Assembly: GCA_039819545.1 (NCBI GenBank)
Contig: JBCBRS010000006.1
Span: 62,001-126,000 of the forward strand
Source of the DNA: CALLPQ01 sp039819545
GTDB taxonomy: Bacteria; Pseudomonadota; Alphaproteobacteria; Caulobacterales; Parvularculaceae
Direction of reading: 5' to 3'
Length of the DNA: 64,000 nucleotides
Shown here: positions 45,018 through 51,868 of the stretch, piece by piece
Layout of the letters: each line of letters starts with the position of its first letter
Numbering within the stretch: position 1 is the stretch's first letter
Notes under the pieces: generated by a model
Database searches by the model: none
What the model was told of the DNA's origin: nothing
Seen by the model: the letters and a program-made list of their open reading frames with translations, nothing else
Translations under genes and position numbers: made by a program

Positions 45018-45089
45018 GGGGTCACGCAAATCGCCATTTCAACGAAACGTATGTATTGGGGGCGCTGCTCGGCACGTTTTGCATATTCC

Positions 45090-45545
45090 TTATTCAGCAG
45101 GATCATGACCACTGTCTTCGTCACTGAGGGTCTCAAGCAGACGCTCCAGCTCAGCAAGGTCACTGTCATTGATCAATGGCGAGTTGACGAAAGTGGCCAC
45201 GGGCAAGGGCGTGTCTGTACCCAGCACCGTTCTGGAGAAACTGCGGATCAGTCCGGCGAGGGTGACGACTTTCTTCCGTGTCGGGATGAACGTTTTCATA
45301 CCGTGGACCGGCTCCACTCTTAACAAGTCCTTCGCCACCATCCGGTCGAGGGTTTTGCGGGTGGTGGAGTAGGTCCAACCGGTTTGCCGGGCGGTTGCCT
45401 CATGGACCTCGCGCGCGCTCAACTGTCCGTCCCGCCACAGAGGGCGCAGTACCAACAGCTCCGTGGGGGACGGATTAACGGGGGACGGATTATTGCCGCC
45501 CGGACCATTGGGGTCTTGAGAATTCGATGGGTTATTTTTTTTCAT
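45090..45545 (-). CDS. BlaI/MecI/CopY-family transcriptional repressor
   Basis: 151 residues from ATG 45545. A polar N-terminal extension rich in Asn and Pro (SNSQDPNGPGGNNPSPVNPS) precedes the winged helix PTELLVLRPLWRDGQLSARE and TYSTTRKTLDRMVAKDLLRV, characteristic of BlaI/MecI. The C-terminal helical part serves dimerisation in the family and contains the protease cut site in BlaI; none can be assigned here. It is the first gene of the three-gene set and its start lies about 70 bp downstream of a nested palindrome that is a good operator candidate. Confidence 0.88.
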   Translation of the reverse strand: MKKNNPSNSQDPNGPGGNNPSPVNPSPTELLVLRPLWRDGQLSAREVHEATARQTGWTYSTTRKTLDRMVAKDLLRVEPVHGMKTFIPTRKKVVTLAGLIRSFSRTVLGTDTPLPVATFVNSPLINDSDLAELERLLETLSDEDSGHDPAE

Positions 45546-45613
45546 CAAAGGACCGACTGGACTTCCCGGCGGCGCCAAGGTTGGGGACAAGAAGAGAATG
45601 AGCTAAGGACAAA

Positions 45614-45651
45614 AGCCCCTAACGTGTGACAGTTGTCGCATATTAGGGGCT
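45614..45651. promoter_or_regulatory. Nested palindrome, candidate operator of the BlaI-like repressor
   Basis: Outer arms AGCCCCTAA (45614-45622) and TTAGGGGCT (45643-45651) are perfect 9-bp complements. Within them lies a near-perfect dyad TGTGACA-GT-TGTCGCA (45625-45640, one mismatch). It is in the gap upstream of the BlaI-like gene (start 45545) and after the 3' end of the gene at 45748, both on the minus strand. Confidence 0.55.
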
Positions 45652-45747
45652 ATTCTCAAGGGCCTATTGTTCCCTATTGGCACAGCTGCGGAAAATGAGG
45701 GACACAAGGACGGCAGTGGCGGGAATTGCGCGAGCAGCAGATTGGCA

Positions 45748-46008
45748 TCAAACGCGGAATTTGATACCGCTCAGGCGAAATTCCTGTTGTTGCTGGCTAT
45801 CGTCGAGACGACGTGCCGCTTCGAGCCATTCGCGCGACTCGCGGAAGGCTTTCACCGACCGGTCTTCGGCCTCGGCAAGGCGGGACATGGAATCCTCCAC
45901 GATCTTGCGGCTCAGATTCGCATAGTGCTCAGCCTCTTCGGCCTTTTTCACGGCCTGCTCGAGAAGCAGCTCGACTTCCTTCCCGATTTTCGCTTTTCGC
46001 GTGAACAT
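45748..46008 (-). CDS. Small coiled-coil protein
   Basis: 86 residues from ATG 46008 (AGGTGG upstream). After a basic start (MFTRKAKIGKEVE) it is one long charged helix with heptad spacing (LLLEQAVKKAEEAEHYANLS, AEAEDRSVKAFRESREWLEA). No signal peptide or known domain. It could be a small scaffold or regulatory peptide; I do not recognise it. It precedes the BlaI-like gene on the same strand, separated by the nested palindrome. Confidence 0.62.
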   Translation of the reverse strand: MFTRKAKIGKEVELLLEQAVKKAEEAEHYANLSRKIVEDSMSRLAEAEDRSVKAFRESREWLEAARRLDDSQQQQEFRLSGIKFRV

Positions 46009-46107
46009 GCACCCACCTATGACCCACAGAAAACGCGCGCAAACGCGCGAATTCGGTCGAAGTGATGCAATCTGCATGCCGCGCCCCAAACAAAGCCCCG
46101 GATCGAA

Positions 46108-46142
46108 AAAAGGCACCGAAGGGATTACCCGCGGTGCCTTTT
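46108..46142 (-). terminator. Intrinsic terminator after the 37-aa membrane protein gene
   Basis: AAAAGGCACCG / CGGTGCCTTTT (46108-46118, 46132-46142), an 11-bp stem with a 13-nt loop; on the minus strand it ends in a run of six T. It starts 27 bp after the stop of the small gene at 46170. Confidence 0.78.
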
Positions 46143-46169
46143 GATCAGGGTTTTGGGGTTAGACGCAGC

Positions 46170-46283
46170 CTACCAGTCCATGCCAGAGCGCGACCCGCCA
46201 CGCAGCAGGTTACCGATACCGACGAGCGCTGTACCGCCACCGAAAATTCCCAAAATAACCGACAAAATCAAAAATCCAGACAT
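46170..46283 (-). CDS. 37-residue membrane peptide
   Basis: MSGFLILSVILGIFGGGTAL, then a short loop and the charged end LLRGGSRSGMDW. The ATG at 46283 follows GAGAGA at the right spacing, while the longer frame upstream of it has no support. One membrane helix with a glycine-rich middle. A dedicated terminator 27 bp downstream argues that this short frame is really transcribed. Function unknown; it lacks the charge pattern of a type I toxin, which would be the main alternative. The 174 bp upstream, to the oxyR stop, show no gene. Confidence 0.6.
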   Translation of the reverse strand: MSGFLILSVILGIFGGGTALVGIGNLLRGGSRSGMDW

Positions 46284-46457
46284 TTCTCTCTCCCATATGT
46301 CTCCGACAAATGGTCCCCCCATTGGTCCCCGTTGCGATGACATACTGACAGTATGGCGATCAATGTGGTTCCTTTTTATCCCCAATAGGGTAGGAATTTG
46401 TTAAATTTCCTTACAAAATCGCAAGGTGGACCCAAAAAATTGCAGTTTTTGCCGTAA

Positions 46458-47381
46458 TTATTTGGGTACGGGCTGGTCCTGCAGGGTTGCGAGCGCAGAT
46501 TTGACCGCCTCGGCAAGCGCCTTCACTTCTTCTGCCCGGCCGGAACCCTTGCGCCAGGCAATGCCCACATCGCGTCCAGGCATCGGTTGGGCCAGCTTTT
46601 TCACCACAAGCCCCGAGCCCTGGGCCATGCCCTGGCGAACCGCCATATCAGGAAGCAGGGTTGCGCCGAGCCCCGCGCGCGCCATCTCCGCCAGCGTCAT
46701 CAAGCTGGTCCCGCCAAAGCCTGCCGCCTGCTCAGAACTGCGCAATTGGCAGGCATCAAGCGCGTGCTCGCGCAGACAATGGCCATCCTCCAGCAATAAA
46801 AGGGACGTTTGGCGCAGAGTATCCACTGATATCGCCTTGCGGTCGGCGAGCGGGTGCTCCGGCCCGCACGTGAACCAGAATGGATCATGCCCGACACTAA
46901 TCACGTCCATTCCCGGTAAATCGTACGGTAATGCCAGAATGGCGGCATCAAGAAAACCGGACGCCAGTTGGGAAACGAGCGCGGCCGACAAGTCCTCACG
47001 CAGATAGAGCTGCAACGCCGGATAGGTCGCCGCGAGGCTGGGTGACAAGGTCGGCAAAAGAAAGGGCGCGATCGTTGGAATAATGCCCAACTGAAAGGGC
47101 CCGGACAAAATCGGCTGATCCCGGACGGAAAGAACCATATCTTCCGCGCGCGCCAGAAGGCTTGCGGCCTGCTCGGCCACGGCCTGTCCCGCCGGGGTGA
47201 GGGAAAAGACCCGCGTCGAGCGGTCAACAAGCTGGCATTCCATCAACGCCTCTAATTCCTTGATCGCCGAAGATAGGGTTGATTGCGACACAAGGCTGTC
47301 CTCTGCGGCCCGGGAGAAGGATTCGCGCCGGGCAAGCGCCACAAAAAACTGCAATTGTCGAAGCGTGGGCAGAATGACCAT
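46458..47381 (-). CDS. oxyR: Hydrogen-peroxide-sensing LysR regulator OxyR
   Basis: LysR-type activator with N-terminal winged helix (LRQLQFFVALARRESFSRAA) and a substrate domain holding the redox cysteines in LEDGHCLREHALDACQL; the two Cys are nine residues apart as in E. coli OxyR (C199, C208), and the LEDGHCLR segment is characteristic. 307 residues. It is divergent from ahpC-ahpD, the usual target, with a candidate OxyR site in the 165-bp gap. It probably activates these genes on peroxide stress and may repress itself. Confidence 0.92.
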   Translation of the reverse strand: MVILPTLRQLQFFVALARRESFSRAAEDSLVSQSTLSSAIKELEALMECQLVDRSTRVFSLTPAGQAVAEQAASLLARAEDMVLSVRDQPILSGPFQLGIIPTIAPFLLPTLSPSLAATYPALQLYLREDLSAALVSQLASGFLDAAILALPYDLPGMDVISVGHDPFWFTCGPEHPLADRKAISVDTLRQTSLLLLEDGHCLREHALDACQLRSSEQAAGFGGTSLMTLAEMARAGLGATLLPDMAVRQGMAQGSGLVVKKLAQPMPGRDVGIAWRKGSGRAEEVKALAEAVKSALATLQDQPVPK

Positions 47382-47417
47382 GGCATGGTTTTTCCTTTTT
47401 CCGGACCGATCCCGCGT

Positions 47418-47434
47418 AATCGATATTTTCGATT
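47418..47434. promoter_or_regulatory. Candidate OxyR binding site
   Basis: AATCG-N7-CGATT dyad (47418-47422, 47430-47434). The 7-bp spacing fits one pair of OxyR half sites, and its centre is about 65 bp upstream of the predicted ahpC transcript start, a usual OxyR activating position. The second pair expected nearer the promoter is not clear. Confidence 0.4.
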
Positions 47435-47455
47435 GAAAATTTAGTTATTATCCAT

Positions 47456-47484
47456 TTGATCAATTTACAAGCGTGACCTATATC
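47456..47484 (+). promoter_or_regulatory. Sigma-70-like promoter of ahpC
   Basis: TTGATC (47456-47461), 17-bp spacer, TATATC (47479-47484), 62 bp before the ahpC start. A 7-bp inverted repeat CGTGACC / GGTCACG (47472-47478, 47491-47497) overlaps the -10 and the expected start point and could be a second regulator site or a short 5' hairpin. Confidence 0.5.
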
Positions 47485-47546
47485 CCCCTCGGTCACGTAT
47501 TTCAGTGGTCAATGAAAAAAATTCACACGCTTTGAAAGGAATTAGC

Positions 47547-48092
47547 ATGCTTGGCGTAGGCGATAAGCTCCCCGATTTCACCGTCACCGGCGTAAAGCCC
47601 GGCTTTAACAACCACGAAGAAGGCGGCGACTCCGCTTTTGAAGAGCTCACCCAGGAGAGCTTTCCAGAGAAATGGAAAATCATCTATTTCTACCCGAAAG
47701 ATTTTACCTTTGTGTGCCCGACCGAGATCGCCGAATTCGGGCGTTTGGCTTCTGAATTTGCTGACCGCGACGCCATCGTTTTGGGCGGCTCGTCAGATAA
47801 TGAATTTGTCAAACTCGCCTGGCGTCGCGATCACCCCGATCTCGACAAGCACGACGCCTGGCAGTTTGCGGACACGACCGGCGCCCTGATTGACGGGCTC
47901 GGTATCCGCTCGCCCGAAGGCGTTGCCTTGCGCGCCACATTCATCGTGGACCCGCACAATGTGATCCAGCATGTGTATGTGAACAATCTGAATGTGGGCC
48001 GAAACCCGCAGGACACACTGCGTGTTCTCGATGGTCTGCAAACGGACGAACTATGCCCCTGTAACCGTCCCGTTGGCGGCGACACGCTCTAA
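47547..48092 (+). CDS. ahpC: Alkyl hydroperoxide reductase AhpC (peroxiredoxin)
   Basis: Two-cysteine peroxiredoxin reducing H2O2, organic peroxides and peroxynitrite. The 181-residue product has the peroxidatic Cys57 in KDFTFVCPTEIAEF, the conserved Arg near RDHPDL, and C-terminal cysteines in DELCPCNRP (C170, C172), the three-cysteine pattern of AhpC enzymes that use AhpD as reductant. ATG 47547 follows AAAGGA; the frame extends further upstream without support. First gene of ahpC-ahpD, divergent from oxyR. Confidence 0.95.
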   Translation: MLGVGDKLPDFTVTGVKPGFNNHEEGGDSAFEELTQESFPEKWKIIYFYPKDFTFVCPTEIAEFGRLASEFADRDAIVLGGSSDNEFVKLAWRRDHPDLDKHDAWQFADTTGALIDGLGIRSPEGVALRATFIVDPHNVIQHVYVNNLNVGRNPQDTLRVLDGLQTDELCPCNRPVGGDTL

Positions 48093-48114
48093 GGACGCAA
48101 ATCCCCCCCGCGCG

Positions 48115-48176
48115 AAAAAGCGTGCCTTACCGGTGTGGCATCCCCGATGCGCATTGGCACCGGGGGCACGCTTTTT
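48115..48176 (+). terminator. Long hairpin with T-run between ahpC and ahpD
   Basis: Outer arms AAAAAGCGTGCC (48115-48126) and GGCACGCTTTTT (48165-48176) are perfect, and inner arms CCGGTG / CACCGG (48130-48135, 48158-48163) extend the stem; seven T follow. It starts 22 bp after the ahpC stop. It should terminate most ahpC transcripts, leaving ahpD at a lower level, or protect the ahpC 3' end. Confidence 0.8.
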
Positions 48177-48198
48177 TTATGACTGAAAGGACCCCCCC

Positions 48199-48726
48199 AT
48201 GACAATCGAAACCCTACGCGCCGAAATCCCGGACTATGCCAAAGATATTCGCCTCAACCTCGGCAGCCTCGTCAATGAGACGATCCTGAACGACCAACAA
48301 AAATTCGGCACATTCCTCGCCTCCGCACTGGCCACCGGCAACGCCACAGTGATCAAAGCGGTTACACAAGAAGTTGATGGCAAACTTACTGACGAGGCTG
48401 CGAACGGCGCTAAAGCGGCGGCGGCAATTATGGGCATGAACAATGTCTATTACCGCGCCATCCACCTTATGAATGAAAAAACCTACAGCACCTTGCCCGC
48501 AAAACTGCGCATGAATGTTATAGGCAATCCCGGTGTGGACAAAGCTGATTTTGAGCTCTGGTCGCTGGCGGTTTCAGCCATTAATGGCTGCGGCATGTGT
48601 CTTGATGCTCACGAGAAAGAGCTGCGCAAGCATGGTCTGACAACGGAGCAAATCCAGGCTGCCCTGCGGATTGGCGCCGTCGTCAACGCCGCTGCGGCTG
48701 TTCTCGATGGCGAGGCGGCACTCTAG
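48199..48726 (+). CDS. ahpD: Alkyl hydroperoxide reductase AhpD
   Basis: AhpD reduces AhpC, itself being recycled by lipoylated dihydrolipoamide transferase in mycobacteria. The 175-residue product belongs to the carboxymuconolactone decarboxylase fold, with the active-site CxxCxxxH in NGCGMCLDAHEKEL (C131, C134, H138) and the upstream Glu in FELWSLAVSAI. Length equals the mycobacterial enzyme. GAAAGGA precedes the ATG. It lies after ahpC with a strong hairpin between the genes, so it depends on read-through or a promoter not seen here. Confidence 0.95.
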   Translation: MTIETLRAEIPDYAKDIRLNLGSLVNETILNDQQKFGTFLASALATGNATVIKAVTQEVDGKLTDEAANGAKAAAAIMGMNNVYYRAIHLMNEKTYSTLPAKLRMNVIGNPGVDKADFELWSLAVSAINGCGMCLDAHEKELRKHGLTTEQIQAALRIGAVVNAAAAVLDGEAAL

Positions 48727-48760
48727 GACCCATCGCAAAATCACGACTCAATACTCCGCG

Positions 48761-48877
48761 CTGGACTGCGTTTGCTTTTTGTTGAAAGAAAACGCAGTCC
48801 AGACTTTTTAGGGTTTGCGCTTTCGAACCCAAGTCGATGGATGGGAACCTTCGACGATCACATTTTTTGTGAACGCT
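48761..48877 (+). repeat. Dispersed structured repeat, copy 2
   Basis: Second copy of the repeat at 29777. Stem 1 here is a perfect 13 bp: CTGGACTGCGTTT / AAACGCAGTCCAG (48761-48773, 48790-48802), then ACTTTTTAG. Stem 2: GGGTTTG / CGAACCC (48811-48817, 48824-48830) with one G-U pair. Stem 3: GTCGA-GG / CC-TCGAC within 48833-48855. The tail TTTTTTGTGAACGC is conserved. It lies 35 bp after ahpD on the coding strand and could serve as its terminator. Confidence 0.88.
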
Positions 48878-48903
48878 CTTTAATGCAGAGGTTTTTTTAT
48901 GGC

Positions 48904-49227
48904 CTAGCCAAGAAAGCTTTTGCGCAGACAGGAAAAACCGGCCTGACCAACGGCGGTCACGGCACGCGGATTTTCAATCTCCATCAGAGAACGGACAATC
49001 GCAACAGCGCTGTCCGCCCGGCTGAGCGAATAGGTGTAGCGCGTCAAGTCAATCAAATCATCCTGAGACAGACTTTCACCCAGATCAGTGGCCATGCAGG
49101 TGGCAGTCCCCGCGGGCAAGCCGAGGGTTTGCAGCCTGTTTTCCAGGGTTTGGGTGGCAACAGTGGCGCAGCCAACGAGCCACGCGCTGAGGATACCGGC
49201 ACCAATCAGAAAAACGCGTTTTTTCAT
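48904..49227 (-). CDS. Small predicted lipoprotein
   Basis: 107 residues from ATG 49227, which overlaps the stop of the 2OG oxygenase gene (ATGA). A lipoprotein signal (KKRVFLIGAGILSAWLVGCA) ends in the lipobox LVGC. The mature part is helical and polar with three further cysteines (ATCMATDLG, GFSCLRK). No family recognised. The coupling to the oxygenase suggests related roles, which is inference. Confidence 0.72.
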   Translation of the reverse strand: MKKRVFLIGAGILSAWLVGCATVATQTLENRLQTLGLPAGTATCMATDLGESLSQDDLIDLTRYTYSLSRADSAVAIVRSLMEIENPRAVTAVGQAGFSCLRKSFLG

Positions 49228-50084
49228 TTTCGACCTAACTTGTGACGTAACTTTGCGGCGTTGCGGCTGATAACAGGGGGGAGAATATCCGCCAGAAGAG
49301 CATCGGATTTGACCCGCCAATCGGTTTTGTCGCTACTATCGGGGCGGGTTCGAAAATCAGTCGTATAGGACCGGCCAGTTCCATCCCATGTTGCAGTGTA
49401 ATAGTAAAGCGCAATGGACCGCCGGGGCACTTGGCGTGGATGGTTTACCGGCTGCGGATTGCCATGAAAGCTATTGGCCGTTGTTGTAAAAACAACGCAG
49501 CGATTAAACTGCGGATTGATCGACTGGACGCACGCCTTCATTCCGTCGTCCCACAGTTCAAGCGCACCGCCATAGTCTTCCTGCCAATCCTTATTCAGAT
49601 AAATCAGCACATTCAGCCTGCGCTCCAGATGCAGCTGCTTGTGGAAGTTAAAATCCGCATGCACACTCAAATGTCCACCCTGCCGGATTTCATGAAAGCC
49701 CCCGCCAAGAAAAAACGGATCCGGAATAAGTTTCTTGATTCCCGTCAGGTTTTCCAAAAAGCCGATAAAGGGCCGCGAATTGAAGCTGTAAAAAAGAGCC
49801 CGAAGATCCGGAGACAGATAATCAGGGTTAAAACTGGTTTTGAATCGCTCCTGTGCCCGGTCAAAACTCATGGCCTCGGGATCGGGATCGGCCGGAAAGG
49901 CCTTGAGACAACCCTCCAGAACAGCCGGCGGCAAAAAATCATCAATGGCGATATGAGGAAAGGGATCGGCGCCAGCATAATCAGCGGCAAGTTCTGTGCC
50001 TTTATCGTTCGCGATGGCAGGATCGAAAACGCCAAACCGGTGATCGGCCATGGTAAGGTAAGGCGTCGTAGTGGAGGTGATCAT
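49224..50084 (-). CDS. 2-oxoglutarate/Fe(II)-dependent oxygenase (prolyl-4-hydroxylase-like)
   Basis: 286-residue oxygenase of the P4H superfamily. The iron facial triad is visible: HxD in LSVHADFNFH and the distal His in NSFHGNPQPVNHP, with the 2OG-binding Arg in RRSIALYYYTATW. The N-terminal 40 residues precede PFPHIAIDDFLPP, the usual beginning of the fold. The substrate could be a protein proline or a sugar/phosphate compound; nothing near it decides. Start ATG 50084 or ATG 50051 (MADHRFG). It is translationally coupled to the lipoprotein gene. Confidence 0.85.
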   Translation of the reverse strand: MITSTTTPYLTMADHRFGVFDPAIANDKGTELAADYAGADPFPHIAIDDFLPPAVLEGCLKAFPADPDPEAMSFDRAQERFKTSFNPDYLSPDLRALFYSFNSRPFIGFLENLTGIKKLIPDPFFLGGGFHEIRQGGHLSVHADFNFHKQLHLERRLNVLIYLNKDWQEDYGGALELWDDGMKACVQSINPQFNRCVVFTTTANSFHGNPQPVNHPRQVPRRSIALYYYTATWDGTGRSYTTDFRTRPDSSDKTDWRVKSDALLADILPPVISRNAAKLRHKLGRK

Positions 50085-50214
50085 GATGGTTGTGCCAGCG
50101 AATGAACAATTGCAAAAATGAGGGGACTTGACCCCCGGCGCGTATCATATCCGGTGTCGTCGGTCATTCAAGCATGGGGCAAGCATGAGAAAACTTGTGG
50201 CAAGGTCGGGCCTG

Positions 50215-51015
50215 TCAGCTCGGGGGCTGCGGCGTTCGCGCAGGGATCGTCGCCACGTCCTGCGCTGGCTTTTGGGTCCGACCCGCGCGCATGCCTTCAC
50301 GCTCATAAATTAGAGCCAGGTGCGCAGGTGCCCGGCCAGCCCAGAACCCCAGCACCAACCACAGATTCAAAAGCTGGGTGCGCACCGGCCCCAGCGCCAC
50401 GAACCGGCGGGCAGATGTCTCCAGCACCAGGGGCAGTTTTTTTATTTGGCCAAGCGCGCGTAGCGACTGGCGCATGGCCACATCCTCAAACAGGGGCCAG
50501 CGTGGGCAGTAGCCAATCTGAGCAAAGCGATCGGTTCGCACAAAAAATCCCTGATCGCCAAAGGTCGTCAGCATACAGTCAAACCGGGAGAAAAAACCGT
50601 AGAGCCGAAGCGCCGGATGCTTAACGTCAAAGCCAAGTCGAAAGCACCCCATGGCAATAGCCGGGTTTGCCATGGTCGCGCGGATATGGCCGGGCGCATC
50701 ATCGGGCACCTTGCTGTCCGCATGAACAATCCAGCTGATATCGCCGCGCGCCTGCGCCGCCGCATTGGCAATCTGGATACCCCGGCCTTTTGCGCTGTCA
50801 AGCCAGCGGACCGGTACAGACCCAGCCGTGATTGTCTCGCGAAGCTTTACCTTTGCACCGTCCAAGACAGCGCTCGCTCGCGCGACGATCACCTCATCAA
50901 TCTCAAGGCCCGCAAGCTGTGCCAACAAACGGCGCAACGGTGCTTCATCCCCGCAAACTGGAATGATAACCGAAATCGTTTGGGGATCGCGAGGTGGTGT
51001 GGTGGGCGCGGTCAC
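50215..51015 (-). CDS. Family 2 glycosyltransferase (TIGR04283-type)
   Basis: GT-A fold glycosyltransferase of 266 residues. It opens with TISVIIPVCGDEAPLRRLL, has WLDSAKGRGIQIANAAAQAR and IVHADSKVP (DxD-like position), and GDQGFFVRTDRFAQIGYCPR followed by PLFEDVAMRQSLRALG. This combination is the selenodomain/rSAM-associated transferase 2 pattern. A hydrophobic stretch near the C-terminus (LLNLWLVLGFWAG) may contact the membrane. GTG 51015 overlaps the stop of the START-like gene as GTGA, so the two are coupled. Acceptor unknown. Confidence 0.82.
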   Translation of the reverse strand: MTAPTTPPRDPQTISVIIPVCGDEAPLRRLLAQLAGLEIDEVIVARASAVLDGAKVKLRETITAGSVPVRWLDSAKGRGIQIANAAAQARGDISWIVHADSKVPDDAPGHIRATMANPAIAMGCFRLGFDVKHPALRLYGFFSRFDCMLTTFGDQGFFVRTDRFAQIGYCPRWPLFEDVAMRQSLRALGQIKKLPLVLETSARRFVALGPVRTQLLNLWLVLGFWAGRAPAHLALIYEREGMRAGRTQKPAQDVATIPARTPQPPS

Positions 51016-51770
51016 CGCGGCGTGGCCACAGCATGGCGTTTGGCCGAAGACCTCTTCCGCTCTTTATGCTGATGAACAGAAAGCATACGCAGGTTTCGGA
51101 GGATTGTTTTCGTATCCCCATGGGTAACCCGCTTTAGGATAAAGCGGGGCACCGGTTGGCCGATCGCCAATTCGGCCTGATAATAAACCCGGGTTACCGG
51201 GGTATCGCCTGGCATGCCTTTTTGAGGGGCCAACACCCACTGACCACTCAATACCTTGAGGTCTCCGCCGGATTTTTCAAAAGAGATTGCGCGTGGCCGG
51301 TTGTAGGTTGATCGAAACTCATTGATGGTCTTCGGGAACAACCGCGAATAGCGCACCACATGTCGGCGCACATCCCACATGGATTCGGCCGGAGCGGTGT
51401 TATGGGTGGGCTCGGAAAACGTACCGCGATCAAGGATCGTGCAGCTACGAAGATGTGGAACAATATCGAGCGCGGCATCGCAGTCTGTCATCACCGCCCA
51501 GATGGTTGCCGGCGCCGCTGGAATATCAATAGCCGCTGAAATCTTTGTTGTTTTTATCGATCCCGCCTCGCCTGTCGACACATTAACGACGACTTCTCCG
51601 TCCGCCAGTTTCTCTTCATTTTCATCAGTAAGCGGAAACTTGATGACTTGACGAACGCCGAACGCCCCTGCTGCCTGCTCATAGGCATGACTATGAACAG
51701 AGCCCAAAGCAAGACATAGCGTGGCCGTCGCTGCATGGATACCAAGGCGGAGCGGATGAATATGTGTCAT
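51012..51770 (-). CDS. Exported START/SRPBCC-like protein
   Basis: 252 residues from ATG 51770; the frame opens earlier at 51830 without family character. A signal peptide (LRLGIHAATATLCLALGSVH, cleavage near HSHAYE) is followed by a lipid-transfer-like SRPBCC domain: AAIDIPAAPATIWAVMTDCD, then ALDIVPHLRSCTILDRGTFS and RVYYQAELAIGQPVPRFILK. A basic C-terminal tail (HKERKRSSAKRH) ends it. Such exported proteins are often found with desaturases or glycosyltransferases; here it is coupled to a glycosyltransferase. Ligand unknown. Confidence 0.75.
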   Translation of the reverse strand: MTHIHPLRLGIHAATATLCLALGSVHSHAYEQAAGAFGVRQVIKFPLTDENEEKLADGEVVVNVSTGEAGSIKTTKISAAIDIPAAPATIWAVMTDCDAALDIVPHLRSCTILDRGTFSEPTHNTAPAESMWDVRRHVVRYSRLFPKTINEFRSTYNRPRAISFEKSGGDLKVLSGQWVLAPQKGMPGDTPVTRVYYQAELAIGQPVPRFILKRVTHGDTKTILRNLRMLSVHQHKERKRSSAKRHAVATPR

Positions 51771-51868
51771 GGCGCCAACAAAGCACATGCACGCCCGATT
51801 GCCACTGATATTCGCCCCACGCCATGTCACATTCGCGTTTGCATGCTGGATTTAGGGTTAGCAATTTC

